Origin: Palsa-465 sp963800475
Lineage (GTDB): Bacteria > Actinomycetota > Thermoleophilia > Solirubrobacterales > Solirubrobacteraceae
Assembly (NCBI GenBank): GCA_963800475.1
Contig: CAWDAZ010000005.1
Location: 1 to 64,000, forward strand
Length of the DNA stretch: 64,000 bases
Reading direction: 5' to 3'
The notes below the pieces were generated by a model. It ran no database searches. It saw only the letters and a program-made list of their open reading frames with translations, and was not told the origin of the DNA. Of the stretch, positions 16,282 to 25,181 are shown piece by piece (position 1 is the stretch's first letter; each line of letters opens with the position of its first letter). The translations under genes and the position numbers were made by a program.

Positions 16282-17610
16282 TCAGCGCATGCGCATCAAG
16301 GCGCCGAGATCGGGGGTTCGGCCCTGCGCGACCTGCCGCATCACCTTGCGCATCTGCTCGAACTGCTTGATCAGCTGCTTGACGGCCTGGACGTTGGTTC
16401 CGGACCCGCGCGCGATCCGCAGCCGCCGCGCGCCGTTGATGAGCTCGGGATGGCGGCGCTCCCGCGGGGTCATCGACAGGATGATCGCCTGGATCTGGTC
16501 GAACTGGCGCTCGTCGACCTTCACGCCCCGCAGCTCCTTGCCCATCCCGGGGATCATCCCCAGCAGCGACTGCAGCGGGCCGAGCCGCCGGATCTGCTTG
16601 AGCTGGTCGAGGAAGTCGTCGAGGCCGAATTCCTGCTTTCTCAGCTTGCGCTCGAGCTCAGCGGCGGCCTCCTCATCCGAGATCGCCTCGGCCTTCTCGA
16701 TCAGGGTCATCACGTCGCCCATCCCGAGGATCCGCTGCGCCATCCGGTCGGGGTGGAAGCGCTCGAACTGGTCGAGCTTCTCGCCTGCCGACGCGAACAG
16801 GATCGGCTTGCCCGTGACGGCCTTGACCGACAGCGCCGCGCCGCCGCGGGCGTCGCCGTCGAGCTTCGTCATCACGACGCCGTCGAACTGCACCGTATCG
16901 GCGAACTGCTCGGCGACGTTGACCGCGTCCTGGCCGGTCATCGCGTCGACGACCAGAAGCACGTCGTGCGGCTTGATCGCCTTCTTGATGTTGGCGAGCT
17001 CCGCCATCAGCTCCTCGTCGACGTGCAGCCGGCCGCTGGTGTCGACGATCAGCACGTCCTTGCCCTCCGAGATCGCGCGCTCGCGCGCCCACTTCGCGAT
17101 CTCGACCGGATCGACGTCGGTTCCGCGCTCGTACACGTCGACCCCGAGCTGTGCGCCGAGCTTGACGAGCTGGTCGACCGCGGCCGGGCGGTACACGTCG
17201 CATGCCGCCATCGCGACCGACGACGAGTGCTCCTTGCGCAGATAGCGCGCGAGCTTTGCGGTCGCCGTGGTCTTGCCGGATCCCTGGAGCCCCGCCATCA
17301 GCACGATCGTGGGCGGCTTGGGAGAGAACGCCAGCTCGCGCGCCGCGCCGCCCATCAGCTCGGTCAGCTCGTCCGCGACGATCTTCACGACCTGCTGGCC
17401 GGGGTTCAGCTGGCCCACCACGTCCGCGCCGAGCGCGCGCTCCTTGACCGCTGCGGTGAATCGCTTGACGACCTTGAAGTTGACGTCCGCCTCGAGCAGC
17501 GCCAGTCGGATCTCGCGCATCGCGGCCGAGATGTCGTCCTCGGTCAGCGTGCCGCGGCCGCGGACGTCGGAGAGCGTCGCCTGGAGCTTCTCGGAGAGCG
17601 AGTCGAACAT
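16282..17610 (-). CDS. ffh: Signal recognition particle protein Ffh
   Basis: SRP54 GTPase (442 aa) that binds signal sequences and SRP RNA. N and G domains: GLQGSGKTT P-loop, VDTSGRLHVDEELM, TKLDGDARGGAALS; then the methionine-rich M domain (LLGMIPGMGKELRG, RIARGSGTNVQAVKQL). The ATG at 17610 has TAACCT 8 nt upstream and no Shine-Dalgarno. Its receptor FtsY is encoded nearby (19378-20373); no SRP RNA gene was identified in the window. Confidence 0.96.
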   Translation of the reverse strand: MFDSLSEKLQATLSDVRGRGTLTEDDISAAMREIRLALLEADVNFKVVKRFTAAVKERALGADVVGQLNPGQQVVKIVADELTELMGGAARELAFSPKPPTIVLMAGLQGSGKTTATAKLARYLRKEHSSSVAMAACDVYRPAAVDQLVKLGAQLGVDVYERGTDVDPVEIAKWARERAISEGKDVLIVDTSGRLHVDEELMAELANIKKAIKPHDVLLVVDAMTGQDAVNVAEQFADTVQFDGVVMTKLDGDARGGAALSVKAVTGKPILFASAGEKLDQFERFHPDRMAQRILGMGDVMTLIEKAEAISDEEAAAELERKLRKQEFGLDDFLDQLKQIRRLGPLQSLLGMIPGMGKELRGVKVDERQFDQIQAIILSMTPRERRHPELINGARRLRIARGSGTNVQAVKQLIKQFEQMRKVMRQVAQGRTPDLGALMRMR

Positions 17611-17618
17611 CTGTGTTG

Positions 17619-17624
17619 AGGTTA
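17619..17624 (-). promoter_or_regulatory. Leaderless-type -10 TAACCT before ffh
   Basis: TAACCT ends 8 nt before the ffh ATG (17610), without a Shine-Dalgarno. Confidence 0.5.
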
Positions 17625-17641
17625 GTGCGGGTGCAGCGGCC

Positions 17642-18553
17642 TCAACGGCCGGCGCCGGCCCCGCCCGCGGGCGGATTAGGAAGCGCCCGCGGCCCGGCGA
17701 TCGAGCCGGTCGCGGCGTCCGCGACCAGGATCCCGTCGCGGATCTGCGCCATCAGGTCGCCCACCCCGCTCGGAGAGTGCGGCAGCAGGATCGTGTTCGT
17801 CTTCGAGCTCTCGCCCAGCGCCCGGATCATGTCCGTGTACTGGGTGAGCGCGACCAGCGCCATCGCCTCCTTCATGTCGAGCCCGTGCTGGGCGATGACT
17901 TCGAGCGACTCGTGCAGGCCCGTGGCGATCGCCATGCGCTCTGCGGCCACGCCTTCGCCCTGCAAGCGCATCGTCTCCTTCTCGCCTTCGGCCTTCTTGA
18001 CCGCGAGCGTCTTCTGAGCGTCGCCCTGCGAGGAGGCGGCGACCTGGTTGCGCTGGGCAGCGTTGATGTTGTTCATCGCGTCCTTGACCCGCTGGTCGGG
18101 CTCGATGTTCGTGATCAGCGCCTTGACGATCTCGTAGCCGTAATCGGCCATCTGCGCATGCAGCGTTTCCTGGATGTGCATCGCGATCGTGTCGGCGTCG
18201 GCGTACGCCTCGTCGAGATCCATGCTCGGGATGTGCGAACGGACGACGTCGAAGGCGTAGGACTGCATCTGCACCTCGGGATCGTCGAGCTTGTAGTAGG
18301 CGTCCTTGACCTGTTGGTCGACGGCGCCGACCTTGTACTGGACCGCGAGCTTGACCTGGACGAACACGTTGTCCTTGGTCTTGGTCTCGATCTGGGAGTT
18401 GAGCTGCTCGACCTGGAGGCTCATCCGGCCGGCCACCCGCTCGACGAATGGGGTCTTGGTCTGCAGTCCGGGCCCCGCCACCCGCACGAACTTCCCGAAG
18501 CGCTCGACGATCGCGCGCTCCTGCTGCTCAACGGTGAAGAAGAAGAGTGGCAT
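17642..18553 (-). CDS. SPFH/band 7 protein resembling plant HIR proteins
   Basis: 303-aa SPFH-domain protein, a scaffold of membrane microdomains. It lacks an obvious N-terminal transmembrane helix (MPLFFFTVEQQERAIVERFG). The core segments ETKTKDNVFVQV, QSYAFDVVRSHIPSMDLD and YGYEIVKALITNIEPDQRV closely follow the pattern of plant hypersensitive-induced-reaction (HIR) proteins rather than HflC or stomatin. Helical C-terminal half (180-250), then a Gly/Ala/Pro-rich tail. ATG 18553 follows a Shine-Dalgarno-like GAGGGG. Divergent from the 252-aa membrane protein gene 56 bp away, so the two may be co-regulated. Function here is unknown. Confidence 0.82.
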   Translation of the reverse strand: MPLFFFTVEQQERAIVERFGKFVRVAGPGLQTKTPFVERVAGRMSLQVEQLNSQIETKTKDNVFVQVKLAVQYKVGAVDQQVKDAYYKLDDPEVQMQSYAFDVVRSHIPSMDLDEAYADADTIAMHIQETLHAQMADYGYEIVKALITNIEPDQRVKDAMNNINAAQRNQVAASSQGDAQKTLAVKKAEGEKETMRLQGEGVAAERMAIATGLHESLEVIAQHGLDMKEAMALVALTQYTDMIRALGESSKTNTILLPHSPSGVGDLMAQIRDGILVADAATGSIAGPRALPNPPAGGAGAGR

Positions 18554-18596
18554 TTGTAGTCCCCTCGATTGGGTCGCGGCGTGTTACTGCTGAGAG

Positions 18597-18602
18597 TACC
18601 TT
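18597..18602 (+). promoter_or_regulatory. Leaderless-type -10 TACCTT
   Basis: TACCTT ends 7 nt before ATG 18610, which lacks a strong Shine-Dalgarno. Confidence 0.5.
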
Positions 18603-18609
18603 CAGGGCG

Positions 18610-19368
18610 ATGCCCCAGGGAACGGATATCGCGGAGCTGGTCCGGCTCAAACCGGACGAACGGCTGCTCGGCGAGGACCTCGACAAGCTGCCGGCCGCCG
18701 TTGGACACCCGGAGGCCGTCCCGCCGAGCCCGGCGCGACGCCGCGTCGTCGCGATCGGCGCGACGCTGACGGGCGTGACACTGATCCTGGGAACGGTGCT
18801 CGCCCTGTTCGGCGCGATCGACGGGATCGCCACCGGATTCGACACCGGATCCGTGCTGGCGCTGATCGTCGGGATCGTCCTCGTCGCGACCCATTGGGGC
18901 TGGGTCCACGTGGCCGAGATCACCGGCCAGAGCCTCGAGCGACGAGGCAGCCGCGAGGTGCTCGACCGACGGCAGAGCTGGCTGGCCGCGATCGAGCCGT
19001 ACACCCGCTGGGACGTGGCCACCCACACCGATGACGACGGGTCGATCGCGATCGTGACCACGCGCTATCGACCGGTCGCGTCCCACGAGCGCACGTTCAC
19101 GTTCGTGAAGGAGACGGTGGCCGAGGAGCGCCACTCGGGCGATGAGCAGGCGGCCGTCGTAGCCGAGCGGGCCGAGCTCTTGCGCCGTCAGGCCGCCGCC
19201 GAGACCGCGCTGGAGCGGGATCGTTACGCCGCCGCTCATGACGCCCACGAGGGAGCGCTGCTCGAGCACGCCGACGAGCAGGAGCGCCTCGATGCGGTGC
19301 GCGCCGCCTCCCGGGCGCTGTCGGATCAGATCAACACGAACCTGCGCAATCCCCCGCTCGCCGAGTAG
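18610..19368 (+). CDS. Unknown membrane protein with C-terminal coiled coil
   Basis: 252 aa, not recognised. A polar N-terminus (about 1-42) is followed by two hydrophobic helices (about 47-70, IGATLTGVTLILGTVLALFG, and 79-98, SVLALIVGIVLVATHWGW). A soluble alpha/beta part comes next, then a helical, probably coiled-coil tail (about 165-240, rich in AAVVAERAELLRRQAAAETA-type heptads). Start ATG 18610 is supported by TACCTT 7 nt upstream. It converges with ftsY and diverges from the SPFH gene, so a membrane-domain partner role is possible but only inferred. Confidence 0.75.
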   Translation: MPQGTDIAELVRLKPDERLLGEDLDKLPAAVGHPEAVPPSPARRRVVAIGATLTGVTLILGTVLALFGAIDGIATGFDTGSVLALIVGIVLVATHWGWVHVAEITGQSLERRGSREVLDRRQSWLAAIEPYTRWDVATHTDDDGSIAIVTTRYRPVASHERTFTFVKETVAEERHSGDEQAAVVAERAELLRRQAAAETALERDRYAAAHDAHEGALLEHADEQERLDAVRAASRALSDQINTNLRNPPLAE

Positions 19369-19377
19369 CCGTCGGCG

Positions 19378-20373
19378 TTAGCTGATCAGCGCGCGGGCGT
19401 ACTCGGTCGGTTCGAATGGCCGCAGGTCCTCGAGCTGCTCGCCGATTCCGATCAGCTTCACGGGGATCCCGAGCTCGGAGGCGATCGCGAGCGCGATCCC
19501 GCCCTTCGCGGTGCCGTCGAGCTTCGTCAGCACGAGCCCTGTGACGCCGATCGCCTCCGAGAACAGCCGGGCCTGGCGCAGGCCGTTCTGCCCGGTGGTG
19601 GCGTCGACCGTGAGCAGCGTCTCGTGCGGCGCCTCGGGGATCTGCTTGGCGATCACGCGGTGGATCTTCTCGAGCTCGGCCATCAGGTCATCCTGCGTGT
19701 GGAGCCGCCCGGCGGTGTCGACGATCACGACGTCGGCGCCCTCGCGGCGCGCGCTGGTGATCGCCTCGTAGGCGACCGATCCCGGGTCGGCGTCGGGCGG
19801 TCCCTTGACGAACTCGGCGCCGGCTCGCTCGGCCCACAGCTCGAGCTGCTCCACACCGGCGGCCCGGAACGTGTCCCCGGCGGCCACGACCACGTTGCGC
19901 GACAGCTCCTTTGAGAGGTGGAACGCGAGCTTCCCGACGGTGGTCGTCTTGCCGGTCCCGTTCACGCCCGCCACCAGGATCACGGTCGGCTCCGGGCGCA
20001 GGTCGATCCGGTCCTCGCCGGTGCGGGCGATGCCGGCCAGGAGCTCGGTGAGCCGGGCGGCGAGTTGCTCGCCCCCGGACAGCTCGCCGCTGGTCGCCTC
20101 GAGCTCGAGCTGGCCGACGACCTTCGCGGTCGTCTGCGCGCCCACGTCGGCGTAGATCAGCGCTTCCTCGAGCCGCTCCCAGGTCTGCTCGTCGAGGTCC
20201 TCGAACAGCGTCGCCTGGATCTCGCTGGTGAGCGCCTGCCGGGTCCGCCGCAGGCTGTCGCGCAGCCTGCGGAGACGACCGCCGCGGTTCTCCTCGGCCT
20301 CCGCCTCCGGGCTCGTGGGGGGGGCTGGTTGTGCCCCGTCGACGATGAACAGGTCCTGCCAGTTGCGCGCCAT
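19378..20373 (-). CDS. ftsY: SRP receptor GTPase FtsY
   Basis: Docks Ffh-ribosome complexes at the membrane. 331 aa: a short, moderately acidic N-terminal region (no transmembrane helix and a much shorter A domain than E. coli), then the NG domain with GVNGTGKTTTVGKLA, DTFRAAGVEQLELW, VDTAGRLHTQDDLM, TKLDGTAKGG and the C-terminal IGIGEQLEDLRPF. TAACTT lies 9 nt before ATG 20373. In many actinobacteria ftsY follows smc; here one unknown gene lies between them. Confidence 0.95.
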   Translation of the reverse strand: MARNWQDLFIVDGAQPAPPTSPEAEAEENRGGRLRRLRDSLRRTRQALTSEIQATLFEDLDEQTWERLEEALIYADVGAQTTAKVVGQLELEATSGELSGGEQLAARLTELLAGIARTGEDRIDLRPEPTVILVAGVNGTGKTTTVGKLAFHLSKELSRNVVVAAGDTFRAAGVEQLELWAERAGAEFVKGPPDADPGSVAYEAITSARREGADVVIVDTAGRLHTQDDLMAELEKIHRVIAKQIPEAPHETLLTVDATTGQNGLRQARLFSEAIGVTGLVLTKLDGTAKGGIALAIASELGIPVKLIGIGEQLEDLRPFEPTEYARALIS

Positions 20374-20382
20374 CGGCGCGCG

Positions 20383-20388
20383 AAGTTA
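20383..20388 (-). promoter_or_regulatory. -10-like TAACTT before ftsY
   Basis: TAACTT ends 9 nt before the ftsY ATG (20373); no Shine-Dalgarno is present. Confidence 0.45.
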
Positions 20389-20399
20389 GCAGCGCTTGC

Positions 20400-21089
20400 T
20401 CACGCCACCGGCGAGGCGCTCCAGTCGATTGCGACCTCCCGCGTCGGATTGGCGGGATTGACCGCGACCGCGAGCTGCTCGCCGAGCGCCAGCGTCGGCG
20501 CCTGGGCCTCTGGCACGCGGTGCATGAACGTGGCCTCGATCGGGTTCCCACCGCCCATCGGTATCTCCACCTTGAACACGTACACCGGGTCGTTCGGATC
20601 CGGCTTGGTCGGATCGACCTGTCCGACGGTCCGCCCGGTGGGCGAGAACTCGCGCAACACCGCCGTCATCCGCTGTCCGGATGCGAGCAGGTCCGCGGCC
20701 GACGATCGCTGCACCTCGCCGGGAGCCGCCGTTGCCGCGGCGGCGATCTGGCTCGCCGATGCGTCCTCGAGGAACTGGTTCGAGGCGCCGTTCCCGGCGT
20801 CCGTGGCCTGGGCCGCCCCCGTGATCTCCCAGTTGTCGTGGTCGTCGGGGTCGTACCGCACCATGAACACGTCGCCCGCCCGCGGGATCGCCACGCGCGA
20901 GACCGTCACCTTCTTGCCCACTTGGAACGGCGCCGACCCGTCCGTCGGCGCCACCTGCAACGTCAGGGCGATCCGCGGGTTGTTGTTGACCGTCATGCCC
21001 GTGTCGTTGACTTGCACGACCTGCGCCGGCGCGTCGACGCCGGCCTCCTCGAGCCGCTGCTTGCGCTTACGTCCGCCAAAGAGCCCCAT
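20400..21089 (-). CDS. Unknown protein of 229 aa
   Basis: Not recognised. It begins MGLFGGRKRKQRLEEAG, then a beta-rich region (APAQVVQVNDTGMTVNNNPR, VGKKVTVSRVAIPRAGDVF, VRYDPDDHDNWEI). An Ala-rich linker and a second similar beta-rich region follow (MTAVLREFSPTGRTVGQV, QLAVAVNPANPTREVAIDW), suggesting two copies of a small beta domain. No signal peptide or transmembrane helix. ATG 21089 has a Shine-Dalgarno (AAGGGA) and a strong promoter upstream (TTGACT-17-TACGTT), so unlike many neighbours it carries a real leader of about 35 nt. Confidence 0.75.
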   Translation of the reverse strand: MGLFGGRKRKQRLEEAGVDAPAQVVQVNDTGMTVNNNPRIALTLQVAPTDGSAPFQVGKKVTVSRVAIPRAGDVFMVRYDPDDHDNWEITGAAQATDAGNGASNQFLEDASASQIAAAATAAPGEVQRSSAADLLASGQRMTAVLREFSPTGRTVGQVDPTKPDPNDPVYVFKVEIPMGGGNPIEATFMHRVPEAQAPTLALGEQLAVAVNPANPTREVAIDWSASPVA

Positions 21090-21131
21090 GATTCCGTTTC
21101 CCTTCAAATCGCGATTGGTAGCGCTCTCGCG

Positions 21132-21160
21132 AACGTAGTGCGACTCCGCCGCCGAGTCAA
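21132..21160 (-). promoter_or_regulatory. Promoter TTGACT-N17-TACGTT
   Basis: -35 TTGACT (21155-21160) and -10 TACGTT (21132-21137) with 17-bp spacing, in the gap after smc. The best housekeeping-type promoter seen in the window. It drives the 229-aa gene with a short leader containing a Shine-Dalgarno. Confidence 0.65.
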
Positions 21161-21205
21161 CGGGCACGGACACCGATATGAGACCAACGTGAGACGGCGT
21201 GCCCG

Positions 21206-24200
21206 CTAGGCGGCGTCCTGCTGCTGCTCGCGCGGCGGCAGCCGCCGCGAGATCACCTTCGAGATGCCGTCACCGCCCATCGAGACGCCGTACAGGAAGT
21301 CGGCCGCCTCCATCGTGCGCCGCTGGTGGGTGACGACGATGAACTGCGCGTGCGTGGAGTAGGCGCTCAGCAACCCTAGGAACCGGTCGATGTTGACGTC
21401 GTCGAGCGCCGCCTCGACCTCGTCGAGGATGTAGAACGGGCACGGTCTGGCGAGAAACACCGCGAACAGGAACGCGAGCGCCGTCATCGACTTCTCGCCG
21501 CCCGACAGCAGCGACAGCCGCTTCATCTCCTTGCCCGCCGGGTTGATCTCGATCTCGACGCCGAGGATCTCCTCGACGCCGAGGATCTCCTCCTCTTCCT
21601 CTTCGCCCTCGGGCGCGTCGGGCTCGCCCTGGTCGGGCGCATCGCGATCCCCCTCGTCCGGCTGCTCGCCGCCGAGCACCCGCGCCGGGCCGTCCTTTTC
21701 GGCGACCAGTCGCAGGCGCCCGCGGCCACCCGGGAACAGCTGCGCCGCGACGTCCGCAAAGTTGCGCGCGGCGGCTTCGAAGGTCTGCTCGAACGTCTCC
21801 CGGATCTGCCGGTCGGTGTCGGCGATCAGCTTCTCGAGCTCCTTGAGCGCCGTCTCGAGATCCCCGCGCTGTGTCTCGAGCTCCTCGACGTGCTCGAGCG
21901 CCTCCGCGTACTCCTGCTGGGCGAGCGGGTTGACCGGACCCAGCTGCTCGCGCCTGCGGCCGAGCCGCTCGAGCCTTGCGCGGAGACCCTCGCGCTGCTC
22001 GTCGTCGAGCGGCTCCGAGGCCGGCGCTGGCTCGAGCTCGAGCTTGGCGGCCAGCCCCCGCAGCCCCTCCTCGGTCTCGGCTGACCGGTCGCGAGCTCGC
22101 TGCAGGCCTACCTCCGTCTCGGTCAGGGCCTCGTTTTCCGCCTGGAGCTTCGCCTGCAGTGCCGCCTCCTGCTGGGCGCAGGCGCGCAGCTCGGTCGCAG
22201 CCTGCTCGCCCGCCTGGCGGTCGGCGGCGAGCGCCGCGTCGAACTGCTGCTGTCGCAACGAGATCGCTCCGGCAACGCCGCCCAGCGTTTCGACGAGCGA
22301 GCCGCAGGCCGCGGCGAGCGCCTCGTACTCGGTGATCGATGCCCTCAGGCGCTCGATCCGCCCGGCGCGCTCGGCGCGCTCCCGCTCGGCCCGCTCGAGC
22401 CGCTCGCGCTCGGATCGAAGCTCCGCATCGAGTTGAACCCGGCGACCCTCGTTGGGTCCCTGCTCGGGCGCGTTTCGCCGCAACTCGATCACGGCCCCGA
22501 TCCGGCGCTCGGCCTCGGCACCCTCGTCGCGCTCCGCGACCACCTGGCGGTGCGCGGCGATCGCCCGGTCGCGGTCGAGCTCGACCGCCTGGTGCGCCGC
22601 GGTTGCCTGCTCGAGTGTGTGCCCGGCCGCCAGCTCAGCCTGCGCGGCCTGCTCGCTGGCGTGGATCAGCTCCTCGCGGCGGTTGCGTTCGGCGAGCACA
22701 CGTTCCTCACCCACCGCGGGTGCCTGGCGCAGCTCCCTGGTCGCGGCGGACCACACTCGACCGGCCCGGGTCACGGCCACGCCGGCGAATGCATCCGGGA
22801 TCGAGTCGAGCGCCTCGACGACCCACACCTCTTTGAGGAGCGCCCTCGCGAGCCCGACCGCACGCTCCGGCCCGCGGAGGTGGTCGACGAGACGGTCAGC
22901 TCCGTCGGCGGGCGCCGCGGTGCTCGGGCGCTCGAAGTCGCCGCCACCCGGGACCAGCGCGCGGCCGCCCTCCGAGCCCGCGCGGTCGAGCAGCTCGGCG
23001 GCCGACTCGTGGTCGTCGGCGAGGGCCGCCTTCAGCCGGCCGTCGAGCGCGGCCGCGAGCGCCAGCTCATATCCGGACTCCACCTCGAGCTCGTCGGCGA
23101 GCACCGCCGCGCCGCCCGGGCTGCCCTGGTGGCCGCGAAGGAACTGGTTGACCGCGGCAAGCTCGCCGCCTACCCGCGCGGCCTCGCGGCGCGCGCGCTC
23201 GACGCCGCGCTCGGCGTCGCGCACCGTGCCGCTCGCCTCCTCGACCCGGGTGTGCGCCTCGCGTCGGGCCCGCTCCGCCGTCTCCGCGCGCGCGCTCAGC
23301 TCGAGTAACGCCGCGGCGGCCGCGGCGCGCTGCTGCTCGAGCTCGGCGAGCTGTTCGGCGAGCGCACGCTCGCGCTGCTGCTCGAGCTCCGCGAGCGACG
23401 CCTCGAGCGCAGCGATCCGCTCCGGCGCGGCGGCGTCGGCCACCACTTCGGCCGCGCCGGCGCGCAACGCCTCGAGGACCTCGCGGGAGCGCTCCAGCCG
23501 CGCCGTGATCGCCGACCCGGTCGCGCGCAACGATTCGAGCCGGTCGGTGACGCGGGCACCGGCGGACTGAGCGACGAACGAACGGCGGGAGAGCTCCTCG
23601 CGACGCGCGCTGCGCGCCGCGAGCGCCTCCTCGGCCTCCTCCCGGCGCGTCGCGACCTCGCGCAGTTCGGCGCCGACCTGCTCGCGCCGCCGGCGGGCGT
23701 CGGCGGCTTGCTCCTGTGCGGCCGCGAGCTCGGCGAGCTGCGTGCGCAACGCGTCGCGAACGAGCTCCCAGCGGGCCTCGAGCGTCTGGCGTTCGAGCCG
23801 GGCGTGCAGCTCGGCGGCCTCGGCCTGTCGCTTGAGCGGCCGCAGGCGCGTGCGGGCCTCGCGCTCGACGTCGAGTGCGCGATCGAGGTTGTCCTGGGTT
23901 CGGATCAGCTTCAGCTGGGCGCGGCGCCGGCGCTTTCGGTGCTTGCCGAGTCCCGCCGCCTCCTCGATCAGCAGCCGGCGGTCGCGCGGCTTGGAGGTCA
24001 CCAGCGACTCGACGCGGCCCTGGGAGATCACGGAGTGCATCTCCTTGCCGAGGCCCGTGTCGGACAGCAGCTCGACCACATCCACGAGCCGGCACCGCGC
24101 CCCCGCGAGGCGGTATTCGCCCTCGCCGTTGCGGTCGAGGCGGCGGACGATCGACACCTCGGGCGTGCCGAGCCCGAGCGCGCCGGCGCTGTCGTCGAGC

Positions 24201-24448
24201 ACCAGCTCGACCTCCGCGCCGCGGCTCGCCTGGCGGCCCGGCGCCCCCGCGAAGATCACATCCTGCATCGACTGTCCGCGCACCGCCACGGGCGACTGCT
24301 CGCCGAGCGCCCACAGCACGGCGTCGGTCACGTTCGACTTCCCGGAGCCGTTCGGGCCCACGATCACGCTGACGCCGGGGCCGAACTCGAGCCGGGTCCG
24401 GTCAGGGAACGACTTGAAGCCCTTGAGCGTGATCGACTTCAGGAACAC
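21206..24448 (-). CDS. smc: Chromosome segregation protein SMC
   Basis: Condensin ATPase, 1080 aa from GTG 24448 (VFLKSITLKGFKSF), with a GGAGG Shine-Dalgarno. N-terminal head with Walker A GPNGSGKSN, coiled coil, hinge (around residues 440-570), returning coiled coil, and C-terminal head with signature LSGGEKSMTALAFL and Walker B FYILDEVEAALDDVN. It is somewhat shorter than typical SMCs (about 1150-1190 aa). Just before the signature motif there is a Glu/Asp-rich insert and a tandem EEILGVEEILGVE caused by an 18-bp duplication. It overlaps no other gene; rnc ends 19 nt upstream, in the classic rnc-smc order. Confidence 0.95.
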   Translation of the reverse strand: MFLKSITLKGFKSFPDRTRLEFGPGVSVIVGPNGSGKSNVTDAVLWALGEQSPVAVRGQSMQDVIFAGAPGRQASRGAEVELVLDDSAGALGLGTPEVSIVRRLDRNGEGEYRLAGARCRLVDVVELLSDTGLGKEMHSVISQGRVESLVTSKPRDRRLLIEEAAGLGKHRKRRRRAQLKLIRTQDNLDRALDVEREARTRLRPLKRQAEAAELHARLERQTLEARWELVRDALRTQLAELAAAQEQAADARRRREQVGAELREVATRREEAEEALAARSARREELSRRSFVAQSAGARVTDRLESLRATGSAITARLERSREVLEALRAGAAEVVADAAAPERIAALEASLAELEQQRERALAEQLAELEQQRAAAAAALLELSARAETAERARREAHTRVEEASGTVRDAERGVERARREAARVGGELAAVNQFLRGHQGSPGGAAVLADELEVESGYELALAAALDGRLKAALADDHESAAELLDRAGSEGGRALVPGGGDFERPSTAAPADGADRLVDHLRGPERAVGLARALLKEVWVVEALDSIPDAFAGVAVTRAGRVWSAATRELRQAPAVGEERVLAERNRREELIHASEQAAQAELAAGHTLEQATAAHQAVELDRDRAIAAHRQVVAERDEGAEAERRIGAVIELRRNAPEQGPNEGRRVQLDAELRSERERLERAERERAERAGRIERLRASITEYEALAAACGSLVETLGGVAGAISLRQQQFDAALAADRQAGEQAATELRACAQQEAALQAKLQAENEALTETEVGLQRARDRSAETEEGLRGLAAKLELEPAPASEPLDDEQREGLRARLERLGRRREQLGPVNPLAQQEYAEALEHVEELETQRGDLETALKELEKLIADTDRQIRETFEQTFEAAARNFADVAAQLFPGGRGRLRLVAEKDGPARVLGGEQPDEGDRDAPDQGEPDAPEGEEEEEEILGVEEILGVEIEINPAGKEMKRLSLLSGGEKSMTALAFLFAVFLARPCPFYILDEVEAALDDVNIDRFLGLLSAYSTHAQFIVVTHQRRTMEAADFLYGVSMGGDGISKVISRRLPPREQQQDAA
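21557..21592. repeat. smc: Perfect 18-bp tandem duplication inside smc
   Basis: GACGCCGAGGATCTCCTC occurs twice without a mismatch at 21557-21574 and 21575-21592. It adds six residues in frame next to an acidic tract. Perfect identity suggests recent slippage. Confidence 0.85.
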
Positions 24449-24467
24449 CGCGCGGCCTCCGCACAGC

Positions 24468-25181
24468 TCATTGCTCGAATTCCTCCAGCGCGGCCTGGGC
24501 GGCTTCCTGCTCGGCGTCCTTCTTGCTCCGCCCGGTGCCGCGTCCGACCTCGACACCGCCGATCGACGCGGCGATCGAGAAGGTCCGATCGTGCGGCGGT
24601 CCCTGCTCGTCGATCACGGCGTAGCTGACCACGTCTCCACGCCGCGCGGCCCGCTCTTGGAGCGTCGACTTGAAATCGACCGAGTGCTCCATCGCCTGCT
24701 CGATCTCGGGGGCGAACGCCTCCACCACCGCCTCGGCGGTGGGGCCGTAACCGCACGAGAGGAAGCACGCGCCGATCACGGCCTCGATCACCGACGCGAG
24801 CACGCGCTCGGTCGCGATCAACGACGCGACGTGTCCTTCCGCGCCGGCCGGCGCAGCGGTCCGCAGCCGCTCGGGAATCCCGAGGCGCTCCGCCACCTGC
24901 TTGCACGACCTTCCCGACACCGCCTGGGCGCGGATCTTGGTCAGGCGCCCGGCGCCGAAGCGCTCGGCCTCGAGCCGCGGGTACAGATGGGCGGTGACGG
25001 CGAGCGCGAGCACGCTGTCGCCGAGGAACGCGAGCCGCTCGTAGGACTCCGACCGGCGCTCGCTCCAGGAGGAGTGCGTGAAGACCGGGGCGGCGAGCTC
25101 GTCGGGGAGCTGCTCGAGCAGCTCGTGCAGAGCCTCGGTCGACTCCCGTTCGGACGGGGATGGCGTACGGCTGCGAATCAC
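24468..25181 (-). CDS. rnc: Ribonuclease III with altered metal-binding residues
   Basis: Double-strand RNA endonuclease family (237 aa): an RNase III domain followed by an intact dsRBD (DFKSTLQERAARRGDVVSY, GRSKKDAEQEAAQAAL). The signature motif, normally ERLEFLGD, reads E48-R-L-A51-F-L-G-D55. The second metal site, normally D-x-x-E-A, reads S130-V-I-E133-A. Two of the four conserved acidic metal ligands are thus Ala and Ser, while D55 and E133 remain. The GTG at 25181 overlaps the acpP stop (GTGA). Fold and context are clear; the catalytic competence is not. Confidence 0.88.
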   Translation of the reverse strand: MIRSRTPSPSERESTEALHELLEQLPDELAAPVFTHSSWSERRSESYERLAFLGDSVLALAVTAHLYPRLEAERFGAGRLTKIRAQAVSGRSCKQVAERLGIPERLRTAAPAGAEGHVASLIATERVLASVIEAVIGACFLSCGYGPTAEAVVEAFAPEIEQAMEHSVDFKSTLQERAARRGDVVSYAVIDEQGPPHDRTFSIAASIGGVEVGRGTGRSKKDAEQEAAQAALEEFEQ

